From: Isoetes taiwanensis
Lineage: Eukaryota > Streptophyta > Lycopodiopsida > Isoetales > Isoetaceae
Length of the DNA: 64,000 nt
Assembly (NCBI GenBank): GCA_021234155.1
Contig: JAJEKV010000046.1
Span: forward strand, 9,369,012-9,433,011
Direction: 5' to 3'
The notes under the pieces: generated by a model
Told to the model about the DNA's origin: nothing
Database searches by the model: none
What the model saw: only the letters and a program-made list of their open reading frames with translations
Translations under genes and position numbers: made by a program
Shown: piece by piece, positions 24,001 to 32,300 of the stretch
Position numbering within the stretch: position 1 is the stretch's first letter
Layout: the number at the start of each line of letters is the position of its first letter

Positions 24001-24248
24001 CCGATAGCTTCGCCTAGCTTGTTCAATTTCGGTTCGGGAAACGGAAGTGGTATCTGCCCATCAAAGACAACTACAACAGAAACTACTATCAAATCTTCTG
24101 GCACAGGAACGTTGTGGTGTTGCATGAAGTTATGCACTCTGCCTTCAGCCACTTTCTTCCCCAACAAGTAGAACGACTGTAAAGCTTTCATCCTACAAAA
24201 AAGGTCAACGTTGCTCGTCAACATCGCGAAGGCGATCCTCTGGACCAC
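21083..24248 (-). pseudogene. DDE-type transposase-like gene (DUF7869 kind), broken by two TAG codons
   Basis: Three open stretches on the minus strand (23617-22628, 22618-22172, 22162-21083) are one reading frame of about 845 codons interrupted only by TAG at 22628-22630 and 22172-22174. A first exon (about 24190-23620) precedes them. Order: a Cys-rich segment (SSLCCLKRCCANFTFKE), an HTH-like block (YGIPISTFYKWRKLF), FSKCTTC, the first putative catalytic Asp in IIHDKMD just before the first TAG, LQLDNCSGQNKN with the second Asp, and GHTHDDIDALFG with the third acidic cluster. This layout is that of DUF7869 proteins, which are widespread and transposase-like. The second exon probably begins near 23617, after a donor GTGAG at 23625. 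Both stops need one base change. Part of the upstream exon reads through a palindrome at 24223-24236. Likely a recently inactivated transposase. Confidence 0.6.
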
Positions 24249-24476
24249 ATTGGTAAGAAAATAACTGGCAAAATATTCAAGGGGCCAGCAAGTATTATTT
24301 TATGAGTTCAGCCTGAAGGGACGACATAATACCTCAACAAGATCGCGAAGGCGATCCTCTGGACCACATTGGTAAGAAAATAACAGGCAAAATATTCAAG
24401 GGCCCACCAAGTATTATTTTATGAGTTCAGCCTGAAGGCACGACATAATACCTCAACAAGATCGCGAAGGCGATCC
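24223..24476. repeat. 119-bp tandem repeat, each unit with one GATCGC palindrome
   Basis: The sequence from 24223 recurs at 24342 and, in part, at 24461. Each unit starts ATCGCGAAGGCGATCCTCT and continues into AT-rich DNA. The first copy overlaps the start region of the transposase gene, so the array forms its immediate upstream region. Copies differ by only a few bases, indicating recent duplication. Confidence 0.9.
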
Positions 24477-24617
24477 TCTAGACCACTTTGGTAAATATCT
24501 AGAATCCTTCAAATCTAACTAGAATCTTCTTCTAATCTAACTATAACCTTCTTCAGCTCTAACTATTTTCCTTATGACCATTTAAAAAACACTTTCCTCG
24601 GGGATTTACCTCCACAA

Positions 24618-24713
24618 GATCGCAGTCGCGATTATCTCGATGTGAGCATATGTAGAACGTGTACCTCGCGTTGCGTTATACGTCCATATCTCAGCAGGAA
24701 CGCAGTCGCGATT
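24618..24713. repeat. Two GATCGC-N4-GCGATC-type palindromes in the divergent intergenic region
   Basis: GATCGCAGTCGCGATT at 24618-24633 and GAACGCAGTCGCGATT at 24698-24713. Both keep the 6-4-6 layout with slightly degraded arms. They lie between the transposase-like gene (minus) and the ParB-like gene (plus), where both promoters should be. Confidence 0.7.
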
Positions 24714-25898
24714 CTTTTAGGCAGAGATCCGAGCTGGTGCAACTGAGCAACAAATAGATATTTGAGTAACTCTCGCAAATTAAATGTTAACGTAAATATT
24801 AATTGCAGCTGTTATTTCCACAACGAATCTCTGCTTTACTGTTAATTAGAATGGAGATCTGTCCTGATTTGTCAACCTGTTAGCAGATCCATAGTTATGT
24901 TAGAGTGATCACCATTAAACATCTCTGGGTATGCGATGTGCTCTCGGGAAGGCGTATTTATGCCCATTATTAGGATCATCTTCTAGCCTCATTCTAAAGG
25001 CATCGAATGTGCCATTCTAACACTGAAACCGAGCTGTGCCACTCAATTAGTCGGAGAAATAAACAATTGATTCAGGTCTTGCTTACCAGATGACACACAG
25101 CCATGAACAGCATATACCCAAAAAGAGATGGTGCTATTACAGTAAAATGCATGGGTGGTTGTGAAAACACTATTATATCCCATACATAAACAACAAAACA
25201 GAAATCACCTCCTGAATTGAATAATGTCTGGCTGCATATGCAAAAGTTGGCCTTAGGATACTCGAGCACCTTTAAGAACAGACCTAGCGCCTTCAAGAAC
25301 AGATCGAGCGCCTTCAAGAACAGATAGGGCGCCCAGACGAGGAGATCGAGCGCCTTCAAGAACAGCTTGCTCGATTTCAAAATGGAATCCCCGCCAACAA
25401 GAACGAGCACGAAATTCAGTCGCTAATTTCAAACGCAGATGTCTTTTTCCGTCCGTAACTCGTCCTCCTGAACCTTGTACTGATTTATTCCGTGGGGCAT
25501 TTATTACGCGGGGTATTGCTACGGGAGCGTGGTTATATCTCCCCCTCAACGTACAGATTTTGAATCCGGAGGTCCACGTCAAAAAGTACCTCTTGTCCGG
25601 AACATGCCTCAATTATAACAAATTTGTTGCGTCTCCATAATTAAGGGCGGCTGCATTAATGTGGTGTAATTATTAATGCCGGCCGCAATAATGGCAGGCA
25701 TTTTTTGCGCGTCAGAACTCGCACGTGTGATATTTAATTTCAACGGCCGCCAGATTACTACTTATTCTCAGAATTTGCGAATTTTTTTTAAGAGGAGACT
25801 AGCGCCATCGCCGATTTCCGCGCCTTCAGCTCACCCTAGCGCCTTCGATCGCAGACCTAGGAAAGCCACTTTCTGATTTCTTCCGGCGCCCGCGATCC
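24714..25898. other. Region upstream of the ParB-like gene, with a short repeat at 25255-25375
   Basis: No gene is supported here. Between 25255 and 25375 the words CTTCAAGAACAG and GATCGAGCGCC recur three to four times as units of about 21 bp. GC-rich pyrimidine-containing DNA at 25795-25890 is probably the 5' leader of the gene starting at 25899. Confidence 0.5.
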
Positions 25899-25954
25899 AT
25901 GGCACCTAAAGCCCATATCAGAGAAGGTAGGTTCTTGCCCCCTCAGCTCAAGAA

Positions 25955-26235
25955 GATCGCGGCCACGATTTATTTCGAGAATGCATGTTTAATTTTACGA
26001 TTCATCTTTTCGTTTTCAAGTAGTCATACAGAAGTATGGAGCTCAACAGGATCGCGGCCGCGATCCTGCCGAAAAGTACTTTGATCGCGGCCGCGATCCC
26101 GCTTGAGTGCTCACCAGATCGCGCGCCGCGATCTTGTGGAGTGTTTCGGCAGATCGCGTGACGCTGATCTTGGAGTGTTTCGGCAGATCGCGCCCGCGAT
26201 CATGCCGAGCACTCAAGAAGATCGCGGCCGCGATC
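25955..26235. repeat. Cluster of seven GATCGC-N4-GCGATC palindromes in intron 1
   Basis: Sites at 25955-25970, 26050-26065, 26083-26098, 26117-26133, 26152-26169, 26186-26201 and 26220-26235. Three are exactly GATCGCGGCCGCGATC. Others change the 4-base centre (GCCC) or lengthen it (17 and 18 bp forms). The flanks are also partly symmetrical: CTCAA(C/G)A on the left and TGTTGAG or close on the right. The whole cluster lies in the first intron of the ParB-like gene. Confidence 0.9.
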
Positions 26236-27879
26236 CTGTTGAGTTCTAGGGAGAAGAAGTTTAGTGCGGTTAGGTTTAATACTGCACTTCTTTTGCTTGC
26301 AGCTCTGGATTTGTTTCGTGGTCCTGACGTTGAGCCTACGAAGATCATCACACCTTCCAATGAAAGGAAGTGGTGCATTGAAATTGCACAAGCAATTCCA
26401 CAGACAAAAGGTGACCGCAAAAAAAACCTTTGCTTGTTCCTCAAGACTGACAAAAAAGCTGAGGACATACAACAGGTAGGAATTGTCATTGCTATGTGGG
26501 AAGGAACAAAAAACAATGTCCAAGACGCCATTATATGCAGCGTGAAGGATACACAAAATTTGCAGTTCCTTGAGTACGTCCTGAAATGGACGAACTATGA
26601 TCCCTCACTCATGACAGCTAGCAAGATGAACAAGCCGGCCACAGGAAAGAATGTTCACACTAGTGCAAAAGGCTATGGCTGGGAACTGCAGTTGTATGAA
26701 TCTCTGTCTCTGTCCGGAATAACTGGAAACAGGGATATATTGTCTGGTTTCTCGACATGCAGGAAAGGTTTGCTAGCAGATAAGAAACCACCCAGCATTG
26801 CATTGAAAGCTAAACGTGATGAGAAAATGCCCTCGGGAATGGACACAAACTCGTTAAGAGCTCAAAGAAGAAAAAGAATGTAAAGCTCGCTTTTTAGCAG
26901 AGGACTCTACCCGGACTAGAGCCCCCGTCTGGGAGCCTGCTTCCACCGCCCATCCTTCCATTTATTATTAATCCTACTCAGCCTTTGGCTATTTGTGCTC
27001 CCCCTGTTGTAACGAAAGATACTACGGTCCCCAACAAGATTTCGAAGTTCACGATCAACCTCCGCAAACTGACTACTTCAGACAGTGGAGAGCCTTCGTC
27101 ATCTCGCACGCCCCCTTCCGTGACAGGTATTTCATCCTCGAAGAGCTTAGCATGGCCCGTTATTTCTGAACTGCCGACGGAGCTTAAATTCAATCCCGAG
27201 GAAGAACGTAAGTTGGCTGAACAAACTGCACAGAAGCTTGAACAGTTTAAGCGGTTTTATCCGCTTGGTGTGAACTGGTTTATGAAGGTCTCTATTTTTT
27301 ATTGCGAGCCAGCTCCTGCTAATCTCACGCATCGAATGCGTTCAAACGACCATGTGCAAACACTTGTGAAGAGCTTCAAGACGTATCCTACGGAGGTGCT
27401 CACACCGGCCGACGTTGTCCCCTTCGACCCGATTACCAGGTGATTGTTATTGTCCATCATTTTTGTTTTGTGGCTTCCTAACTTATAAGTGTACATTATT
27501 TCAGGAAAAAGGTCACGTGGAACACAGAAGCTGATTTGAAGGGCAAGAAATTTTGGATAATTTCTGGTAACCATAGTATATGTGCAGCTCAATTGCTTTG
27601 CGGTGTTGTTGGAGAGCTGGAACAGCGACTTGAGTTTGCTAAAGCCTACGCCAGGAGAAGAACCAGAGTGCTTAATGGAAATTTGTCAGATAGAGAATAT
27701 ATTGAATTGAGCATTCAGTGCAATGAAGTCATTGCTAACACCGTATACAGAGAGCCATTGGTAGAGAAGCTTCAACAGCTACGACATCAACATAAGGCGT
27801 ATGGATGTCCTCCGCAAGGTCCCATTGGTACTGCCACAACATCTGCATGGAAGGTATTTTTCTTTTCTTAGCTCATCAA

Positions 27880-27895
27880 CATCGCGGCCGCGATT
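27880..27895. repeat. GATCGC-type palindrome in intron 27854-27917
   Basis: CATCGCGGCCGCGATT, flanked by CTCATCAA on the left. It occupies most of a 64-base intron, so splicing rather than coding keeps this copy tolerable. Confidence 0.75.
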
Positions 27896-28478
27896 TTCCT
27901 GACCATTTATTTTTCAGGACTTCCACGAGATAGCTACCACAACATTGAAGGTGAAGGAGCTAAAAGACGAAAAACAGTTTATTTTTATAGAGGAGCGGGT
28001 CTTCAGAAAATTAATGGAAGTGGCCAACAAATGGGTGGGCAAAAAACTCTGTGATGAACAAGGAGATTTTTCTGATAAGCCCACGAAGGACTTCTTCAAC
28101 AAAACCTGGTTAAGATACCTTAGAGGCATGTCTAATGCAGAGGTTTCTCAGCTTCTTGATGAGATTTTGGAAGGAAAAATATACATTAAGGTGCAAGCCG
28201 GATATCATGGCAGGTTTGATTGCAAGCAGCGCGCCATTGACATTAGAAGCTTTTTTTGAGGTTAAGGCAGGTTGATATTACATGCAAAAGAGGTTACATG
28301 AATATGTACAGCAATTGCAAAAGGAGAAACCTTTGCAATGCTTACTTGTCCCAAGAAGGGACTGAAAGAGGCATAGCACAGCAAGATATTCAAAATTTGC
28401 TGTACCAGCTAGACAAAAAAGATCAGATCAAATCAGATGTCTGTAATAGTTCAAGACAGAAAACAGAACTGGAAGTTT

Positions 28479-28946
28479 CTACTCATAGCCCAAAACAAAC
28501 TCCAATGGATCAACCTGGACAATATGGAATACTGTCTCAAGCTCATCAAGATCCAAAGGGGTATGGACCATGAACTGCAGCATGATTTCAGAGGTGATGT
28601 CAAAGTGCTCCTCCCATTTTGCAGCAAAGTAAATCTTCAAACCATTCCACCACCAAAGATCTTCATCATCCAGAATGACTCCCAAAGCCGCTCAGGCAAA
28701 ATGTGCCGCTCAGTGAATCATCTTGGCCTTGATTACCTCCCTCGTCCACTGCTCAAAAGCCGGTTTAGGATCATACCTTCCACGAGAAGCTTGACCTTCA
28801 TGCGCAGAGAGATTTTGTCCTACGCCCATCGCTGTTTCCTTAAAGAATACTCTTTCTTCAAGAATTGTCGTCCCGAAGTTTCCTGCTTTCACAGAACAGT
28901 GGATTCTTGATATATCAGATTCGGATACAGAGTACGTGAAAGCCAA
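28479..28946 (-). pseudogene. Unidentified minus-strand coding island inside the ParB-like gene
   Basis: Two open stretches (28946-28710 and 28685-28479) share one frame, separated by two TGA codons seven codons apart. Both would be CGA before a CpG transition, giving an uninterrupted stretch of 150 codons. The lower part reads GVILDDEDLWWWNGLKIYF and then EEHFDITSEIM, which looks like a folded protein, while the plus strand is poorly coding here. It may be a small insertion in the ParB-like gene or antisense chance. I do not recognise the family. Confidence 0.3.
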
Positions 28947-30280
28947 TTACAATAAAGAAAAATGTTGTTCACGCTGTGACAAAGGAAGGGATTCCTACGT
29001 CCACTCCAGTATCTGAGAATGCAACTTTGGTGTTCATTGACATTAGGGGATTCTCTACATTATGGACTTGCAAAAAGTACATGGAACTCTTTACAAGAAT
29101 ATCCAAAGATGACAATCGCTAATATTTATCACCGGTGATTCCGATGCGACCAGGAACTTGCTGATTGCTTGTACAAAATGTAAGCGATTCAAGGCGGGTC
29201 CCACATTTCTGTAGGCACATATGACGAGCAAGGATGGGTGAACAAGAAAAGGGTGAAGGAATATCAGTATTACATCACCCATATGTGCATTAATGTGTTT
29301 ACCCGTGGTAACCTCGATATTGCCGTAGAGCCGAGCTTCGCTTGACACCGTGGAGCACAAAGACCAAAGAACACCCCTTGCCACCAATGCCCGCCACCGG
29401 TAACGAAGAAATTGATGAGAAAATGAAAAAAAAAATGGCAGACTTACTTCACGGGTAAACCCAGATACAAGTTTGTCGGAATGGAAGGTGATCACGTGCT
29501 GAAGTGCCAGTTGAAGACATCATATGCTTACTACATTGTTGACAAGCTTGTGCCCAAGGATGGTTGTGTCCTTGATTTCTTCTCGGCAGGTAATCGCCCC
29601 GGTCGCCTTTAATGCGGAAAGAAAAGTATTGCTTTCGAAAGCCAGGGTAAAGTATGCCGATTTCTGAGGGCTTTCTTGGATAAGCTTGAAAAAATGGTTT
29701 GCGAGGGCACTGGGGAGACAGTTGAAGAGGAGAAGGCAGACATTACAAATGATCTTGACAAGATCAATTTAAATATTACCCGTAAAAAAACGATATCTCT
29801 AAGCTTGATGAAATCTTGGATCAAATGGATGAGAAGAGCTACGAGGAAAGGATGCAGGAAACGAAAAGACTTCTGGAGTCTACTGAGAAAGGTATTAATG
29901 CGCTAGAGCCCCCGCTTCAAAAATTGGGGCTTTAAACAAAAATTTGATGCCTACATGCCTTTCTTGACAAAGGGTCAAATTTCAATACGTAGGCATGGAC
30001 GTGGACCCTGCGGATCAAGAGGGCGAGCCAAGTGGTACACAAGAGCATCAGGTTGTAGCCAAGAAAAAGAAGCTCTTCCATGCACCCGATATCACCTGTG
30101 GTGTGCAGAGTGGCGCATCGGTCGAAGGCAGCGCTATGGATAATCGAGACGGAAGGGACGGATCCACATATCCAACTCCTTGCACAAAGTGCCATGTCTC
30201 AGAGACATCCCGCATGTAACAGTATATCTGAGAGATGGACACAAACCAAGGTTATAGAAAGGGGCAGAACATGTTGCTAG

Positions 30281-30901
30281 GATAGTCACCGAGATAGGTG
30301 TTGTACCCGAATCAAGATCGAAACCCGTGATGGAGTAATTTCTGCCCCTCTGGCAAAGTAATGTACATTGCTATATTTGAGGAATATAACTTACAAGGCT
30401 TTGAAGATTTCCACATCTTTGAGTTTTCTTATTGTATGAGTTTTGTTTCTTGTCTAAACTTTCCGTGACTCGATATTTGCTATCACTTTCTTAGAATGAT
30501 TGCCTTCTACAGACTTCTTCTAAATTAAGAATTCGAATCAGATGGGTAGCTAAACAACTCAAAATATTCGCCGCCGCGATCTTCACTATCACTTTATTTT
30601 CCTTTCATCCATATGTAGACCTTAACGGACTTGTGATCTTATATCCATGGGTAGCTAAGCAGCTTCAAATCTTCGCCGTCGCGATCCTGCTGAGTATTTT
30701 TACTCTTTCTTGTGGACTGCTCTTACTCTGAAAGGAGCTTGGGATAGCCTTATACATGTCGAAATCGGATACATCGCTGGTTGTGACTGAAAATCAGCGA
30801 AAAAAACGGCAACTTTTACTCTCATGCAACCACTTTCGGTGTTTTATAGACAACCAAGAACCTATTTCATGCTAAACGAGAATTCCAAAATTTTCTAATT
30901 A
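30281..30901. other. Right-end non-coding region of the transposon
   Basis: AT-rich, no gene. It holds the two subterminal palindromes and ends with TTTTCTAATTAATTAAT at the junction with the LINE. Confidence 0.5.
30566..30686. repeat. Duplicated block with two palindromes near the right end of the transposon
   Basis: ATTCGCCGCCGCGATC (30566-30581) and CTTCGCCGTCGCGATC (30671-30686) each follow the words GGGTAGCTAA(A/G)CA, so the unit is duplicated about 105 bp apart. These are the last two copies before the right junction at 30901, a subterminal position like that of transposase binding sites in other DNA transposons. Confidence 0.75.
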
Positions 30902-32300
30902 ATTAATACGTGCTTTTATGCGGTAAGGTTGCGGCCTCTGATCTCTGGCATGGGGGAGGTCTCCCAAAGCACCCGTCTGCCCCTGTTCTGAGGAGCTCAA
31001 CCAGCTGGTCGGTTTGCTGCTCCAGCACGTGGGCCCGCAGAACTGTCGGGAGGGCTTCTGCGAGCATGTCAACGTAAGCCTCTGCCTGTTCATAATCCAA
31101 GCGCAACCGAGGTCGGCAAGGTACTGCTACTGAGGGGGCCATAGCGGCTGGCCAGGCCAGCTTCACATAGAGTGGGAAGTGATCCGAGTCGGCCTCCTCG
31201 TCCCGACTGTTCGTGCCGACGTGAAAATAGCTGACAAGGTGCACATCCTGAGCATCCACTATGACATAATCCACGACACTAGTTCCGCAGCCGTGATTGT
31301 CCTGTCTGCAAGTGTACCCGTGGAAAGAGGGCCATTGTGGTAGGCCATTGCATATGAACAGGTCAAAGATACCGCACATCAGGAGCAATTGTTTGCCGGG
31401 CTGGTGACTGACCATCTCGGCAGCCGTGTGCAAGCTGCCTCTGCCGGGATGCAATCGCAAAGACGCCATCCGCGAGGGGTCCAACCACATGGCCTCGTTC
31501 CACTTCGTCCGCCTCCAAGGAGCATGACTCGCCCATCCGCTTGAAGCCGGGCAGATGTCATCATATAGATCAACATATCGGTCCATCCCGCCCACCCCTG
31601 TGGCTGTGGATAGAAGGGACTCTCTCGCATGGGGAAAGTAGCAAGCGCCTAGGAAGAGAGGATCTCCGCCGCCAGGTGGTGCACTCGATCCACAAGTAGC
31701 GGTTACGCCCTATCGGTCTTCCGAGGGAAACCAAATGTGCCAAGGCTACCCGGTAGTAGCAGTAACCCCACCGCGCTCCACGCCTCCCTTTACAACCATT
31801 GAACACCGAAAATGCCGGTACCGGGGCAGACGGGCAAACGGGGCCTGGTGTTCCCATGTTCCATGAGGAAGATGAGATCCATGTCCACAGCCTACCGAAT
31901 TGAGGTTGTCGCCTTCTTCGCCACGGAAACCTCGACAGTTCTGCACCACCACCCGGGAGGCACAATTCCTATTGAGCTGGCCTGAGATGCTTGTGTAGTG
32001 TGTGTCACTGATGGGCCGCCAAATGAGCAGACCGAGTTGGGGCGCACTTTGACAAGCGTAAGCGGAGGCGCGCAGGGCAGCGATTTGGCCGAGCGGAAGC
32101 GCACCGAAGTTGTAGGGGCGATTGTGGAGGATCGTGAGCGAGGCAGCAGGGTAGCATTTGGTCGAAGCGGTGCACCGCAAAGATTTGGTCGATCGGGCGT
32201 CCCGACCTGGCGAACTCCTCCTCAAAGCCTCCCCGCTGTTACCGAGTAAGATCCCGCTCACATACGTAGATGTGCCCCTTCAAGAATTTGCCCCGTCGCA
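30902..32300 (-). pseudogene. LINE, 5' part: AP-endonuclease domain
   Basis: Minus-strand 5' portion of the LINE whose reverse transcriptase lies at 17454-19884. At about 31935 a frame starts VVVQNCRGF, the usual opening of the endonuclease. At 31595-30903 the frame contains LLLMCGIFDLFICNGLP, then GTSVVDYVIVDA and DSDHFPLYVKL, the end motifs (VDYV, SDHxPL). The last residues before the junction, EAATLPHKS, lead in phase into the WFDAECKERK linker at 19855 when the 11-kb insertion is removed. At least two frameshifts (about 31600, 31800) occur. The 5' leader may extend to about 32.4 kb. Confidence 0.8.

Larger units (their letters stand above)
25899..30280 (+). pseudogene. ParB/sulfiredoxin-like domain plus permuted amino-methyltransferase, decayed
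   Basis: Exon 1 (25899-25926, MAPKAHIRE) ends at donor GTAGGT; acceptor TTGCTTGCAG leads to exon 2 (26303 to about 26880). After a frame break, 26901-27439 and 27505-27853 are joined by a clear intron (GTGATT...TTTCAG). They contain HVQTLVKSFKTYPTEV, then PADVVPFDP and FWIISGNHSICAAQLL, matching the ParB/Srx fold (helix, strand, GxH-x4-A motif). The next exon (27918-28259) follows intron 27854-27917. From about 28900 the frame resumes: ATLVFIDIRGF (a degraded methyltransferase motif IV, expected Asp-Pro-Pro-like), YYITHMCINVF, then VPKDGCVLDFFSAG (motif I, cofactor binding) and KKSIAFES. Motif IV before motif I is the permuted order of beta-class N4-C or N6-A methyltransferases. Frameshifts and stops near 29120, 29340, 29455 and 29610 kill the copy. 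Confidence 0.55.
19885..30901. mobile_element. Candidate 11-kb DNA transposon inserted in a LINE
   Basis: The LINE runs minus-strand endonuclease (32300-30902), then this segment, then linker and reverse transcriptase (19884-17454). Codon phase agrees if the two sides are joined at the shared 6-mer ATTAAT (19879-19884 and 30902-30907), so that word is the candidate target duplication. Just inside both ends is a weak inverted similarity: TGGAGAAAATAATGC on the left and, reversed, TTAGAAAATTTTGG on the right. Contents: two small tandem genes, a DDE-type transposase-like gene, a ParB-like/methyltransferase gene and a family of 16-bp palindromes. Low-complexity AT sequence at the junctions makes exact ends uncertain. 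Later nested insertions inside it are possible. Confidence 0.6.

Noticed and set aside
24223-26235. CRISPR-like array of repeated palindromes
   Set aside because: Spacing is irregular, spacers are partly repeated or intronic, there are no Cas genes, and the DNA is eukaryotic.
26985-28259. Bacterial or plasmid contamination suggested by the ParB-like domain
   Set aside because: The gene has GT-AG introns and lies between plant retroelements within a LINE.
28437-28910. 157-codon plus-strand frame in the ParB-like gene
   Set aside because: It has no continuity with the ParB or methyltransferase frames and its composition is poor; the minus strand is at least as protein-like here.
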